Below are positions 1-10,037 of a DNA stretch of 64,000 bases, in pieces. The position numbers were made by a program, and so were the translations under genes. The first letter of the stretch is position 1, and the number at the start of each line of letters is the position of its first letter. Where the stretch lies: NCBI RefSeq assembly GCF_001447995.1, contig NZ_LDPE01000001.1:1488001-1552000 (forward strand). Reading direction: 5' to 3'. The notes beneath the pieces were generated by a model, which searched no databases, was not told the origin of the DNA, and worked only from the letters and a program-made list of their open reading frames with translations. Source of the stretch: Maribacter dokdonensis DSW-8. Its GTDB lineage: Bacteria > Bacteroidota > Bacteroidia > Flavobacteriales > Flavobacteriaceae.

Positions 1-1221
1 TACATTCCAGTCATCATTAATACCATCCCCATTAGGGGTGAAAAACTTTGGATACCCGACGACCAAAAATTCTAAGGGATCAGTAATACCGCAACCATTT
101 TTATCATTAATAATAACCGTGTTAACACCAGGTGGAACATTCATAAAAACAGGACTATCTTGAAATACGCCGTCATTGATCGCATATTCATAGTCCCCAT
201 CACCCTCAACAAAAAATTCGATATTATTTTGATCTGGATCAATGGAGAGATTGGTATCCAATGTTTCTACTCTTTCCAAAATAGGTGTGCCATAGAACGT
301 AACCAACACCCCACTATCATCGCTTACCGTTGGCGGAGAGCCCGATGCCGTTGTAATACTTGCAAAATAACGTCCTGTATTTGGGCTAACAATAACCAAT
401 TCCGCTCCAAAATCTCCTGAACCCGTTAATGTATCATCAATAATACCGTCGTCTTCATAATCTACCGTCCATTCAACGCTGGCGATATCCGCACCTGCTG
501 GTGAATTCAACGCACTAATGGTGATAGGGTCATCACCTTCGCAAGCAACAATATCCAATCCTAAAAATTCATCCCTTAAGGTACAATCTAAGGCAGTATC
601 TTGATCAGCACTAACAGAGCTACCTGTAAAAGTTAACATAAATGGCTCTGGGTCACCTGTAAAATTGTCTGCAAAATTATTGATCAAGATATAATAAATC
701 TCACCTGGCAACACATCTAAATACTCATCATATGTATTTTGATTACCTGTTAACGATGCCTGACCTTCTTGACCACTATCGGGATTTACACCAAGACCGG
801 TAAAGTTTGTATCGTTCACTTCGTAATTACAACGAATTGGCTGTGCCGTTCCATTGCTAATAGCTGCACAATCCACATCTGGTCCATAAACTGCAAAATC
901 CCATTCTGCCGTAGGTGTAGAACCAGTTGAAGGCAACGCCTCAATATCAAAACCAACCTGACCGCCGGTACCTGCCCTAAAAACAAACCAAGATGTATTG
1001 AATTCAATATTGGCCGAAGTTAGACTTCCTTTCTCTAGACATCCTGTTTCTCTTATAACTTCCGGATCAAAATCATCTACATCACCAGAACCACCGGCTA
1101 TGCCCATAATAGGTTGATCGGCACAAACAGGTATAGCCGTTCTACAATCGGCTGAATTTTGTGCGTTTACTTTGTAACAGAAAAGAAACAAACAACAAAT
1201 AGAACAAATGAGTACTCTCAT
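1..1221 (-). CDS. T9SS type B sorting domain surface protein, C-terminus cut by window edge
   Basis: The reading frame runs from an ATG at 1221 to the window edge (407 codons, no stop), so it is partial. It starts with a signal peptide (MRVLICSICCLFLFCYKVNAQ), so export by Sec is expected. The mature part has alternating Cys and acidic beta-rich segments without a recognised enzyme domain. The last visible residues, FFTPNGDGINDDWNV, are the opening of the gliding-motility-associated C-terminal (type B) sorting domain, which in Bacteroidota sends proteins through the type IX system to the cell surface. The next gene (1347-3149) has the same architecture and similar N-terminal motifs (SADC.TAIPVC against SADCANAVPIC), so the two are tandem paralogues. 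Function is unknown; adhesin-like is a guess. Confidence 0.85.
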   Translation of the reverse strand, partial: MRVLICSICCLFLFCYKVNAQNSADCRTAIPVCADQPIMGIAGGSGDVDDFDPEVIRETGCLEKGSLTSANIEFNTSWFVFRAGTGGQVGFDIEALPSTGSTPTAEWDFAVYGPDVDCAAISNGTAQPIRCNYEVNDTNFTGLGVNPDSGQEGQASLTGNQNTYDEYLDVLPGEIYYILINNFADNFTGDPEPFMLTFTGSSVSADQDTALDCTLRDEFLGLDIVACEGDDPITISALNSPAGADIASVEWTVDYEDDGIIDDTLTGSGDFGAELVIVSPNTGRYFASITTASGSPPTVSDDSGVLVTFYGTPILERVETLDTNLSIDPDQNNIEFFVEGDGDYEYAINDGVFQDSPVFMNVPPGVNTVIINDKNGCGITDPLEFLVVGYPKFFTPNGDGINDDWNV

Positions 1222-1346
1222 AAAAAGTGTAACTATTTAGTATACGTGATGTATATTATAACTACACATGACCTGCTTTAGTATCTTACAGCGAAGATTC
1301 TGGCATTTAATCGATAAAATACACTACTCACTGCCAATTATTACCT

Positions 1347-3149
1347 TTAACGCTTTAAAGTGAAGTGGTTATTAATATATGATGCGTTGGTATTCTCCCC
1401 TAAAGAATTGGTGTAAGAAAGTTTAAACCAGTAATCGGATTCCGGCAATAACTGCCCATTGAAAGAACCATTCCAACCACTGGAATCTTCGAATATCTGA
1501 TATAACAATTTACCATAACGGTCGTAAATAGTGATCATCGGATCTTCTAATGCAGATAGACCATCTACTTTCCAAACATCGTTAACATTATCACCGTTTG
1601 GAGTAAAAAACTTAGGAAAGCCTACTACTACAATATCTCTGGTATCAGAACCACAGCCATTGGGGTCACGTACCGTTATTGTATGTTCTCCTGGAAATAA
1701 ATTATTGAATACACTACTATTTTGCGGTGCTTGATCATCTACCTGATATTCAAAATCACCATTCTCTTCCAAATAAACATTTACCATGTTTGATGCATCA
1801 TCCTCATATTCAATGGTAATATCGGATATAACGGGCGGACTAGAGAAAACAACGGTAACCGATCTTACGGTAATACATTGTATCAACCCTTGCGTATTGG
1901 TCACCGATAAGGTATAAACACCTGGTTCTGCCACTGTAATTAAAGAACTTGTTTGACCTGAACTCCACTCATACGTAAAACTAGCATCAGGTATACGTTG
2001 ACCAATGGTGACTACCGGCTCATCTCCGCAGATATAAACCTCAGTATCAAAATCTAAAATGGGCAATTCTATTCCTTCAACCTCAAAAGACTCAGAAGCA
2101 TCAAAACACATGGAATTTTCAATAGAAGTTGTTCTAACATATATAGTTTGGTAAACTTGTGTAGGCACAAACTCTTTAGAAAGCGCATTGGCACCATCAA
2201 AAGCGTCTTCAAAACTTTCATGGTAAGATACACGAAAATCTAGGGGACTTTGCCCGCCCAATGCTTCAGCATCTTTTTCGTTAAAATCAATGACCGTACC
2301 ATCTAAACATGCCGTTTCATCTTCTAGTTCATGAGTTTCTGGAGAAGGGGCATATGCCACCTGTGTTTCACTTATTAAATTATTCCCTAAAGGTCTCACA
2401 ACCAAAACGCGGTACATTCCAGAAACCGCCACTGATAATTCTGGATCACTCTCACCAGGTATACGTTGATAGCCTGTACCTGCATCTAAATACCATTCAT
2501 AGGTTATAGCATCGGTCGTTGTAGCATCTAATACTACCGTTTCATTATCACATGCTATAATAGGCGGACCTAGCAAATTGTCTATAATATCACAGTCCAG
2601 GGCTGAATTAGGAAACTCAACAAAAATAGTCCCTGAAAACTGAATGGAAAATCCGGAATTATTATTACTAAAGTTATTGATCATTAAAAGGTATTCTTCA
2701 CCCGGCTCAACTAATAACCAATCATCATACTGTATATTTTCTATGCCTGTAGGGTCTTCGCCCACCCCTATATAACTGCTATCATCAGAATTATCAAAAT
2801 AGTTACATCTCACCGGATCTCCCAGTGCATTACAATCGTTAGTTCTGTATAGTGCGAAATCCCAATCTTCGTTTGAATCGAACCCAATATTAAACCCCAA
2901 TTGCCCTACTTCTCCAATTTTGAAGGTATACCAAGCGGAGTTCGTTTCGATCGTACCACTACCTTGAGTAATACAACCAGAAATTGACGCACCATTATAA
3001 TCATCAATTCCATAACCATTTGTACCTCCATTGACCGGAGTATTATAACAAATAGGAACCGCATTGGCGCAATCTGCCGACACTTGCGCGAAGCAAGTGA
3101 ATATGCCAAAAAAACAAATTAATAAAATGGATATACCATACTTGGTCAT
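1347..3149 (-). CDS. T9SS type B sorting domain surface protein
   Basis: A 600-residue secreted protein. Residues 1-22 are a signal peptide ending FTCFAQ. Residues 25-190 form an N-terminal domain shared with the downstream paralogue (SADCANAVPIC at the start, IGVGEDPTG and LLMINNFSNNNSGF further on). The middle looks like Ig/PKD-type beta sandwiches. The last 90 residues begin FPKFFTPNGDNVNDVW and end with a basic LKR, the signature of the gliding-motility-associated (CHU_C, type B) sorting domain recognised by the type IX secretion machinery. The protein is therefore predicted to be on the cell surface or released. No catalytic motif is visible. It lies 125 bp upstream of its paralogue on the same strand. 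Confidence 0.88.
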   Translation of the reverse strand: MTKYGISILLICFFGIFTCFAQVSADCANAVPICYNTPVNGGTNGYGIDDYNGASISGCITQGSGTIETNSAWYTFKIGEVGQLGFNIGFDSNEDWDFALYRTNDCNALGDPVRCNYFDNSDDSSYIGVGEDPTGIENIQYDDWLLVEPGEEYLLMINNFSNNNSGFSIQFSGTIFVEFPNSALDCDIIDNLLGPPIIACDNETVVLDATTTDAITYEWYLDAGTGYQRIPGESDPELSVAVSGMYRVLVVRPLGNNLISETQVAYAPSPETHELEDETACLDGTVIDFNEKDAEALGGQSPLDFRVSYHESFEDAFDGANALSKEFVPTQVYQTIYVRTTSIENSMCFDASESFEVEGIELPILDFDTEVYICGDEPVVTIGQRIPDASFTYEWSSGQTSSLITVAEPGVYTLSVTNTQGLIQCITVRSVTVVFSSPPVISDITIEYEDDASNMVNVYLEENGDFEYQVDDQAPQNSSVFNNLFPGEHTITVRDPNGCGSDTRDIVVVGFPKFFTPNGDNVNDVWKVDGLSALEDPMITIYDRYGKLLYQIFEDSSGWNGSFNGQLLPESDYWFKLSYTNSLGENTNASYINNHFTLKR

Positions 3150-3227
3150 AGGGGCCTCTTGATTTGGAAAAATAAAATTAACGAGACCTTAACGTTATGG
3201 CTAATTTATGTTGTGTAATGCCCGCAT

Positions 3228-3261
3228 TTGGTTATAAAGTGTCACATATTGTATATCTTTG
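3228..3261 (+). promoter_or_regulatory. Candidate Bacteroidota promoter for folE-cysS
   Basis: A -7 box TATCTTTG (3254-3261) fits TAnnTTTG exactly, and a TTG (3228-3230) lies 23 nt upstream, within the 17-23 nt spacing known for Flavobacterium sigma-A promoters. The folE ATG is 22 nt downstream of the box, giving a short leader. This is pattern match only. Confidence 0.5.
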
Positions 3262-3283
3262 CAGCTTGTAAAAGAAAGATAAA

Positions 3284-3964
3284 ATGAAAATTGAGGATAC
3301 ACTGGAAAATCAATTTGACGAAATAGGAAACGATCATATTTCTACGTCAGAAGATACTCCTTTACGTTCAGACGCTTTTGATTTGGACGATGCCGAAAAA
3401 ATTGAACGTATTCGCAATAACGTACGTGAAATCATGCATACTTTGGGTTTAGATTTAAACGATGACAGTTTAAAAGGTACGCCTAATAGAGTTGCAAAAA
3501 TGTATGTCAATGAAATTTTTGGTGGTTTAAACCCTAGTAGAAGACCAAAGGCATCTACTTTTGACAACAAGTATAAGTACGGTGAAATGTTGGTGGAAAA
3601 GAATATTACTTTGTACTCCACTTGTGAGCATCATTTATTACCTATTGTTGGTCGTGCTCACGTAGCCTATATTTCTAACGGTACCGTAGTTGGGCTTTCA
3701 AAAATGAATCGTATCGTTGATTACTATGCCAAGAGACCTCAAGTTCAAGAACGTTTAAATATTCAAATCGTAAGAGAATTACAAAAAGCGTTAGGTACTG
3801 AAGACGTTGCATGTGTAATTGATGCCAAGCACCTTTGTGTAAACTCAAGAGGCATACGTGACATAGACAGTAGCACGGTAACGGCTGAATATGGTGGAAA
3901 ATTCAAGGAAGAATTGGTACGCCGCGAGTTTTTGAACTACCTTAATTTAGACACCCATTTTTAA
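3284..3964 (+). CDS. folE: GTP cyclohydrolase I
   Basis: Catalyses GTP to 7,8-dihydroneopterin triphosphate, the first step of tetrahydrofolate (and biopterin) synthesis, in the cytoplasm. The 226 residues match the family length with a somewhat long acidic N-terminal tail (1-35). The zinc site is intact: Cys114 and His117 in [13 protein letters not shown], and Cys185 in KHLCVNSRG. The GTP-binding segment [21 protein letters not shown] is conserved. cysS starts 15 bp after the stop on the same strand, so the two are probably co-transcribed from the promoter at 3228-3261. Confidence 0.97.
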   Translation: MKIEDTLENQFDEIGNDHISTSEDTPLRSDAFDLDDAEKIERIRNNVREIMHTLGLDLNDDSLKGTPNRVAKMYVNEIFGGLNPSRRPKASTFDNKYKYGEMLVEKNITLYSTCEHHLLPIVGRAHVAYISNGTVVGLSKMNRIVDYYAKRPQVQERLNIQIVRELQKALGTEDVACVIDAKHLCVNSRGIRDIDSSTVTAEYGGKFKEELVRREFLNYLNLDTHF

Positions 3965-3978
3965 TAGCATACAGCTTT

Positions 3979-5457
3979 ATGCAATTGTACGAAAGTCAAG
4001 AAATCAAAGTATACAATTCCCTTACCGGAAAAAAAGAAGTTTTTAAACCCATAAACACAGGCCATATTGGCATGTATGTTTGTGGACCTACGGTGTATAG
4101 CAATGTACACTTAGGAAACTGTAGAACTTTTATGTCCTTTGACATGATTTTCAGATACTTTAAACATCTTGGCTATAAAGTACGTTATGTGCGCAATATT
4201 ACCGATGCAGGTCATTTGGTAGATGACGCTGAAGACGGTGAAGACAAAATTGCAAAAAAGGCACGGTTAGAAAAATTGGAGCCCATGGAAGTTGTACAGC
4301 GCTATACTGTAGATTTTCATAATATATTGGAAAAATTCAATTTTTTACCACCAAGTATTGAGCCTACCGCTACAGGACATATCATAGAACAAATTGAAAT
4401 CATTAAGGATATTCTTGAAAAGGGATTTGCCTATGAAACCAATGGTTCTGTATATTTTGATGTTGCAAAATTTAATCAAGAACATGAGTATGGTAAATTA
4501 AGCGGGCGCAAGCTTGAAGATATGATTGCCAATACACGTGATCTTGCTGCCCAAGATGACAAACACAACCCTCAAGATTTTGCTTTGTGGAAAAAAGCGG
4601 AGCCACAGCATATTATGAGATGGCCATCACCTTGGGGAGATGGTTTCCCAGGCTGGCATTTAGAATGTACAGCCATGAGCACCAAATACTTAGGCGAAAC
4701 ATTTGACATTCACGGGGGCGGTATGGATTTGAAATTCCCACACCATGAATGCGAAATTGCCCAAGCTGAAGCATGCAATGGCCAAAGTCCGGTCAATTAT
4801 TGGTTACATGCAAATATGTTGACCTTGAACGGTAGAAAAATGGCAAAATCTACAGGAAACAGCATTCTCCCCGGTGAAATTTTTTCTGGCGAAAATGATA
4901 TTTTAAGCAAGCCCTTTTCCCCGTCCATGGTAAGGTTTTTTATGATGCAAGCGCATTATACCAGTATTTTAGATATGAGCAATGATGCGTTGTTAGCTTC
5001 TGAAAAAGGATTCAATAAACTTATGGAGGCTTTTAACTCGTTGAAATCTTTACAAACGGGCAAAACTACCGAATTTGATGTTAAAGGTTGGAAAACATCT
5101 TGCTATGCCGCCATGAACGATGATTTTAACACGCCTATTTTAATAGCAAAGCTTTTTGATGCCGTTAAGCATATTAATTTAATCAAAGAAGGCACTGAAT
5201 CTATAACCGAAACAGATAAACAAGAATTAGAACAAACCTTACAAAATTTTGTTTTTGATGTTTTAGGCCTGGAGAACAAAAACAGTTCTGACGCAGATAC
5301 TGAAAAACTGGGAGGTGTTGTAGAATTGTTGATCGAGTTACGCAAAGCGGCAAGGGAAAATAAAGACTTTGCTACTTCAGATAAAATACGAGATCAATTG
5401 GATGCATTAGGTATTCAACTAAAAGACGGTAAAGAAGGTACAACGTATAGCCTTTAA
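3979..5457 (+). CDS. cysS: Cysteine--tRNA ligase
   Basis: Class I aminoacyl-tRNA synthetase that charges tRNA-Cys. The 492-residue length is typical. Visible motifs are the N-terminal zinc Cys and HIGH-type signature ([13 protein letters not shown]), the second zinc ligand set (HLECTAMS and the following [12 protein letters not shown]), and the KMSKS loop as KMAKSTGN. The C-terminal DALR-type anticodon-binding part is present ([14 protein letters not shown]). It follows folE at 15 bp, likely in one transcript. Its stop overlaps the 3' end of the convergent AraC gene by 4 bp. Confidence 0.97.
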   Translation: MQLYESQEIKVYNSLTGKKEVFKPINTGHIGMYVCGPTVYSNVHLGNCRTFMSFDMIFRYFKHLGYKVRYVRNITDAGHLVDDAEDGEDKIAKKARLEKLEPMEVVQRYTVDFHNILEKFNFLPPSIEPTATGHIIEQIEIIKDILEKGFAYETNGSVYFDVAKFNQEHEYGKLSGRKLEDMIANTRDLAAQDDKHNPQDFALWKKAEPQHIMRWPSPWGDGFPGWHLECTAMSTKYLGETFDIHGGGMDLKFPHHECEIAQAEACNGQSPVNYWLHANMLTLNGRKMAKSTGNSILPGEIFSGENDILSKPFSPSMVRFFMMQAHYTSILDMSNDALLASEKGFNKLMEAFNSLKSLQTGKTTEFDVKGWKTSCYAAMNDDFNTPILIAKLFDAVKHINLIKEGTESITETDKQELEQTLQNFVFDVLGLENKNSSDADTEKLGGVVELLIELRKAARENKDFATSDKIRDQLDALGIQLKDGKEGTTYSL

Positions 5458-6377
5458 TCTAAATATTTTGATTTTTGAAGTTTAGACTGGTATTCACCTG
5501 GTGCTAAATGCTGTCTTGTTTTAAAAACCCTATTGAAATAAGATCTACTTTCAAATCCGCAGTCAAGATATACGTCTTTTATGCTTCTTTTAGGATCTTG
5601 CAACAGACCTACCGCTAATTTTATACGCTCGTTATTGATAAACTCCACAGGAGATATCCCTAACTCTTGCTTAAAAGTCCTATAAAAGTGAGAGGGACTC
5701 ATACAAGCCATCTTACTAAGGTCATCTACATTTAAAGATTTATGAACGTTATTTCTAATATAACGTATAACCTCGGTCAACCTACTTTCTTTTTTAATGG
5801 ATAATGTGGTGTTACTATAAATTTTACGTTCATTGGTCTGTAAAATACGAATGATCAACTCTCTCAACATATTATCCACAAAAATATCTTTTGATGGGTG
5901 GTCTTCTGAAAACAAAAACAACAATCTCTGAATGATTTGGTATATACCCCTATCATTTACAAAATGAAAATTATAGTCCATTAATCCCCATGCCTCTTTG
6001 GTACTTTTTGGCATATTCTCATTCATGAACTGTAATACCTTATTTATCTTATCTTCTGAAATAGCCATTGCCAAACATCTTGTAGGATTTTTTGCCATAG
6101 CTTCAGGAAAATCAATACACATACTTTCGTTTGCAGGTAGAACCAAAGATTCTCCAGGTAAAAAATCAAATGCCTCATAATCTCGTAAATGCATAATCTT
6201 TTTCCCTTGGATCATACTGGCCAAAACTGGCTGTTCAAATTTTAAAAGAACACTAGCTGCTTGTTCATGGGTTTCAAAAACATGCATGGCGGCATTGTTC
6301 ATTGTGTAAGATGTCTGATTCTCCACCATGGTCTCTAAACGCCTTCCTTCTAGGAAATTATCTGATAACTTAATCAC
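5454..6377 (-). CDS. AraC-family transcriptional regulator
   Basis: A 307-residue regulator. Residues about 1-190 form an AraC-type N-terminal sensing domain with no recognisable sugar-specific motif. Residues about 205-303 are the double helix-turn-helix DNA-binding domain ([21 protein letters not shown], then [16 protein letters not shown]). It is transcribed divergently from the aldehyde dehydrogenase at 6573 across 195 bp, the usual arrangement for a local activator, so control of aldehyde dehydrogenase-DUF779 is the likely job. The effector is unknown. Confidence 0.88.
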   Translation of the reverse strand: MIKLSDNFLEGRRLETMVENQTSYTMNNAAMHVFETHEQAASVLLKFEQPVLASMIQGKKIMHLRDYEAFDFLPGESLVLPANESMCIDFPEAMAKNPTRCLAMAISEDKINKVLQFMNENMPKSTKEAWGLMDYNFHFVNDRGIYQIIQRLLFLFSEDHPSKDIFVDNMLRELIIRILQTNERKIYSNTTLSIKKESRLTEVIRYIRNNVHKSLNVDDLSKMACMSPSHFYRTFKQELGISPVEFINNERIKLAVGLLQDPKRSIKDVYLDCGFESRSYFNRVFKTRQHLAPGEYQSKLQKSKYLD

Positions 6378-6572
6378 AACTATTTTGATTTTATTTTAAG
6401 GAATTTACAAAAATATATACTTAAAAAAATCATAAAGTTAATAATTGATAGGATTGTTCATATTATTCGTAGAATGCGTCAGACAAAAGATATAAGTGTA
6501 AGGTACATTTAGAATATCGTATTGACTAGCTCCCAATACATACATTTCTAATATTAACTTAAATCATAAACT
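6378..6572. promoter_or_regulatory. Divergent control region between araC-type gene and aldehyde dehydrogenase
   Basis: 195 bp, AT-rich. Nearest match to a -7 box toward the dehydrogenase is TACATTTA near 6503-6510 (7 of 8 positions). No clear palindrome seen. Expected to hold the AraC binding site by position only. Confidence 0.3.
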
Positions 6573-8096
6573 ATGAGCACAACAGCAACTGTAGAAAAAG
6601 ACGTACTTCAAAAACCCAAATTTAAAAATCAATATGAAAATTATATTGGTGGCAAATGGGTAGCCCCAAGTAAAGGAGAATACTTTGAAAATATTTCTCC
6701 GGTAGACGGTAAATCGTTTACAAAAATTCCGAGATCAACATCTGAAGATATTGAAAAGGCAATTGATGCCGCATGGGAAGCTGCACCTTCATGGAATTCA
6801 TCTTCTGCGACCGAAAGAAGCAATATGCTATTAAGGATTGCCGATAAAATAGAACAAAACCTTGAGGTGTTGGCTAGAGCCGAAACTTGGGACAACGGTA
6901 AAGCCATTAGAGAAACACGCGCAGCAGATTTACCTTTGGCTGTAGACCATTTTAGATATTTTGCAGGTGTCATTAGAGCAGAAGAAGGCTCGGTCAGTGA
7001 ATTGGATGCTAACACTGTGGCATTGAACGTTACTGAACCATTAGGCGTCGTTGGTCAAATTATACCTTGGAACTTCCCTCTACTAATGGCAACATGGAAA
7101 CTGGCTCCGGCTTTAGCTGCAGGTAACTGTGTAGTATTAAAACCAGCAGAGCAAACACCCGTGGGAATCTTAATATTAATGGAAATTATTGAAGGAATAT
7201 TACCTGACGGAGTACTTAATATCGTAAACGGATTTGGTGCTGAGGCAGGTAAACCTTTGGCATCTAGCCCTAGAATAAACAAAATAGCCTTTACCGGTGA
7301 AACAACAACAGGTCAATTAATTATGCAATACGCATCAAAAAACATTACCCCTGTTACTCTTGAACTTGGTGGAAAGTCACCGAACATTTTCTTTGAGAGT
7401 ATTATGGACGCCGATGATGAATTCTTTGACAAATGTTTGGAAGGTGCCAATATGTTCGCCTTAAACCAAGGCGAAGTCTGTACTTGTCCTTCTAGAATGT
7501 TGGTACAAGAAAGTATTTACGAAAAATTCATTGAACGTGTAATTGAGCGTACTAAAGCTATTAAAATGGGGCATCCTCTAGACCCCAATACCATGATGGG
7601 CGCACAAGCATCAAACGATCAATTTGAAAAAATACTTAGCTATATCAATATAGGAAAAGAAGAAGGTTGTGAAGTTCTTACAGGAGGCGCACAAGCCTAT
7701 AATGAAGGTTTGGAAGGTGGATATTACGTACAACCGACTATTTTAAAAGGAAATAACAAAATGCGCGTTTTTCAGGAAGAAATTTTTGGCCCCGTACTTT
7801 GTGTAACCACTTTCAAAGATGAAGCAGAGGCTATAGAAATTGCAAATGACACCCTATATGGATTGGGAGCTGGCGTTTGGACACGTGATACCCACCAGGC
7901 ATACCAGATTTCAAGAGCCATAAAAGCCGGTAGAGTTTGGGTAAATTGCTATCACCTATATCCTGCACATGCACCATTTGGTGGATACAAAAAATCAGGT
8001 ATCGGTAGGGAAAACCATAAAATGATGTTGGCACACTATCGCCAAACCAAAAACATGCTTATTTCTTACGATAAGAAAAAAATGGGATTCTTTTAA
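6573..8096 (+). CDS. NAD(P)-dependent aldehyde dehydrogenase
   Basis: A 507-residue ALDH-superfamily enzyme oxidising an aldehyde to the acid. Conserved parts include the Rossmann/coenzyme segment ([28 protein letters not shown]), the general-base Glu in [10 protein letters not shown], the catalytic Cys303 within [11 protein letters not shown], and EEIFGPVL. The sequence resembles the ExaC/AldB/chloroacetaldehyde-type group. It is followed after 12 bp by a DUF779 gene, a pairing seen repeatedly with these dehydrogenases, and preceded by a divergent AraC regulator. Substrate cannot be told from sequence; acetaldehyde or short-chain aldehydes are the most likely. Confidence 0.93.
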   Translation: MSTTATVEKDVLQKPKFKNQYENYIGGKWVAPSKGEYFENISPVDGKSFTKIPRSTSEDIEKAIDAAWEAAPSWNSSSATERSNMLLRIADKIEQNLEVLARAETWDNGKAIRETRAADLPLAVDHFRYFAGVIRAEEGSVSELDANTVALNVTEPLGVVGQIIPWNFPLLMATWKLAPALAAGNCVVLKPAEQTPVGILILMEIIEGILPDGVLNIVNGFGAEAGKPLASSPRINKIAFTGETTTGQLIMQYASKNITPVTLELGGKSPNIFFESIMDADDEFFDKCLEGANMFALNQGEVCTCPSRMLVQESIYEKFIERVIERTKAIKMGHPLDPNTMMGAQASNDQFEKILSYINIGKEEGCEVLTGGAQAYNEGLEGGYYVQPTILKGNNKMRVFQEEIFGPVLCVTTFKDEAEAIEIANDTLYGLGAGVWTRDTHQAYQISRAIKAGRVWVNCYHLYPAHAPFGGYKKSGIGRENHKMMLAHYRQTKNMLISYDKKKMGFF

Positions 8097-8108
8097 AAAC
8101 GAAATACG

Positions 8109-8483
8109 ATGAAGACAAAAAGAGTTTTGGTAACTAAAAAAGCCGCAGAAGTAATTGCACAGCTAAAAGAGAAACACGGTGAACTTATGTTCCACCAAAG
8201 TGGCGGTTGCTGTGACGGTTCCTCACCCATGTGTTTTGAAAAAGGCGATTTAATGCTGGATGACAACGATGTTTGGCTTGGCACTATTGAAGGTTGCGAC
8301 TTTCATATGTCAAAAGATCAGTTTGAATATTGGAAACACACCCAGCTGACTGTTGATGTTACCCCAGGTATTGGCTCTAGTTTTTCATTGGAAATCCCGT
8401 TAGGTCTTCGATTTTTAATCAAATCTAGGTTATACTCCGAAGAAGAGGCCGAACATTTAGAACCCATAAGAATAGGAGCCTAA
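8109..8483 (+). CDS. DUF779 domain protein
   Basis: A 124-residue cytoplasmic protein of the DUF779 family, recognisable from the Cys-rich HQSGGCCDGSSPMCF segment (residues 36-50) and the DFHMSKDQFEYWKHTQLTVDV stretch. The Cys cluster suggests metal binding or a redox role, but no function is established to my knowledge. It lies 12 bp after the aldehyde dehydrogenase on the same strand and is almost certainly co-transcribed, so it probably assists that enzyme. A terminator follows. Confidence 0.88.
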   Translation: MKTKRVLVTKKAAEVIAQLKEKHGELMFHQSGGCCDGSSPMCFEKGDLMLDDNDVWLGTIEGCDFHMSKDQFEYWKHTQLTVDVTPGIGSSFSLEIPLGLRFLIKSRLYSEEEAEHLEPIRIGA

Positions 8484-8503
8484 ACAAAAACCATTTTAAT
8501 TTT

Positions 8504-8540
8504 AGAAGTCCGGATGCAAACCATCCGGGCTTCTTATTTT
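8504..8540 (+). terminator. Intrinsic terminator after DUF779 gene
   Basis: Stem AGAAGTCCGGATG / CATCCGGGCTTCT (one G-U pair), 5-nt loop, followed by TATTTTATA. It closes the aldehyde dehydrogenase-DUF779 transcript. Confidence 0.8.
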
Positions 8541-8561
8541 ATATAGTTAATCCTTTTATAG

Positions 8562-8569
8562 TAAATTTG
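8562..8569 (+). promoter_or_regulatory. Candidate -7 box for yidD
   Basis: TAAATTTG fits TAnnTTTG and ends 18 nt before the yidD GTG start. No good TTG is seen at -33 spacing, so this is weak. Confidence 0.3.
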
Positions 8570-8587
8570 GGCTATTAATTTATCATC

Positions 8588-8821
8588 GTGAAAATTTCCT
8601 TTAAAAAAATCCTTATTGCTCCTTTCGTATTTCTAGTCCGGTTTTACCAAGTGGTAATTTCCCCTTATACCCCAGCAACATGTAGATACTCCCCTACTTG
8701 TTCTCAATACACGTTAGAAGCATTAAAAAAACATGGTCTTTTTAAAGGAGGATGGATGGCAACAAAGCGTATTTTTAGCTGCAATCCTTGGGGTGGAAAA
8801 GGCTATGACCCAGTTCCCTAA
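8588..8821 (+). CDS. yidD: Membrane protein insertion efficiency factor YidD
   Basis: A 77-residue protein with the family's signature [10 protein letters not shown] (residues 36-45), then [18 protein letters not shown] and the [13 protein letters not shown] ending. It is an amphipathic membrane-associated factor that helps YidC insert inner-membrane proteins. The start is GTG at 8588; the residues that follow ([20 protein letters not shown]) match the usual amphipathic N-terminus. It stands alone here, not next to rnpA or yidC. Confidence 0.95.
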   Translation: MKISFKKILIAPFVFLVRFYQVVISPYTPATCRYSPTCSQYTLEALKKHGLFKGGWMATKRIFSCNPWGGKGYDPVP

Positions 8822-9074
8822 ATAAGGATCAAAATCAAAAATCGAGCTCAAGCTCAAAAAACTAATAAAATTTAAAGGTTTCGTTGGTCAAAACTTTGAC
8901 TTAGTCAAATCACCAAATATTGCTATTTTCCCAGCTCTATGTTCCATTCTCTATGTTCCATTTTCTCTCATTTACATACTTAACTCTCTTTTAACTCATA
9001 ACAAAACCAATTTCCCAAATCTTACGGCTAGGTAGATTTCTATTTTATTATCTTAGCCATTCAAAATTCAACAC
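8822..9074. other. Intergenic region yidD-lgt with small repeats
   Basis: 253 bp without a gene. It contains the inverted repeat GTCAAA-AC-TTTGAC (8887-8900) and a perfect tandem duplication of a 14-mer, CTCTATGTTCCATT (8935-8948 and 8949-8962). A near -7 box, TATCTTAG, lies just upstream of lgt. No RNA gene recognised. Confidence 0.5.
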
Positions 9075-10037
9075 ATGCATTTCTTAGGAATTACTTGGAA
9101 TCCGAACGAGACACTTTTCAATATTGGTTTCATTCAAATAAAGTATTACAATCTACTTTGGATAACCGCCTTCGCCTTAGGTTGGTTTCTTATGAAAAAG
9201 ATTTTTCTTAACGAGAAAAAATCGGTAGAACAATTAGATTCCCTATTCATATACACCGTTCTAAGCACTATGTTAGGGGCAAGATTAGGTCATGTGTTTT
9301 TTTATGACTGGGCATATTACTCTAATCACCTTATTGAGATTTTAATACCTGTACGTGAAAGTGATACTGGCAGTCTATTTTTTGGTTTAATAGATGGTTA
9401 TGAATTTACCGGCTTTACTGGTCTAGCCAGTCATGGAGCTACACTTGGTATTATAATTGGCACCTATTTGTATACAAGAAAATATCCTGAATTTAACATG
9501 TTATGGATTTTTGACAGAATGGTAATACCTGTTGCCATTGGGGCTTTTTGCGTTCGTTTAGGTAATTTTTTCAACTCTGAGATCAACGGCAAAGTGGTAG
9601 ATGAAAATTTCATTTTTGCCACAAAGTTTATTCGGGATTCAGATGACTTACACCCATCAAAAGCATTGGGTATTACCCAAGAGAAAACACTAAACGCCGC
9701 TTATGCCGCTATAGAAAACAACCCACAGTTTTCTCAATATCTAGCAGAAATTCCATACCGCCATCCAGCACAATTATATGAAGGAATAGGTTATATTTTC
9801 ATTTTTATTCTGTTGTATTTTCTATATTGGAAAACAGATAAAAAGAACAAAACCGGTTATTTATTCGGGCTGTTCTTCGTATTACTTTGGACAGTTCGTT
9901 TCTTCGCTGAATTCGTTAAGAAAAGTCAAGGCGGATTTGAAGAATCGTTAGGTTTACTATCTACCGGTCAATGGTTAAGTATCCCCTTTATACTAGTAGG
10001 TTTCTATTTCATGTTCAGAAAAACAAAAACTACGTAA
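9075..10037 (+). CDS. lgt: Prolipoprotein diacylglyceryl transferase
   Basis: Transfers diacylglyceryl from phosphatidylglycerol to the lipobox Cys of prolipoproteins in the inner membrane. The 320 residues contain about seven hydrophobic segments and the family motifs: Arg in LGARLGHVFFYDW, the essential His in GLASHGATLGI, RLGNFFNSE, and HPAQLYEG near residue 235. The insertion before HPAQLYEG is common in Bacteroidota homologues. Its stop shares one base with the ATG of the next gene, so it heads a four-gene operon running to 12312. Confidence 0.96.
   Translation: MHFLGITWNPNETLFNIGFIQIKYYNLLWITAFALGWFLMKKIFLNEKKSVEQLDSLFIYTVLSTMLGARLGHVFFYDWAYYSNHLIEILIPVRESDTGSLFFGLIDGYEFTGFTGLASHGATLGIIIGTYLYTRKYPEFNMLWIFDRMVIPVAIGAFCVRLGNFFNSEINGKVVDENFIFATKFIRDSDDLHPSKALGITQEKTLNAAYAAIENNPQFSQYLAEIPYRHPAQLYEGIGYIFIFILLYFLYWKTDKKNKTGYLFGLFFVLLWTVRFFAEFVKKSQGGFEESLGLLSTGQWLSIPFILVGFYFMFRKTKTT

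Noticed and set aside
8936..8962. CRISPR-like repeat
   Set aside because: Only two adjoining copies without a spacer; no cas genes.
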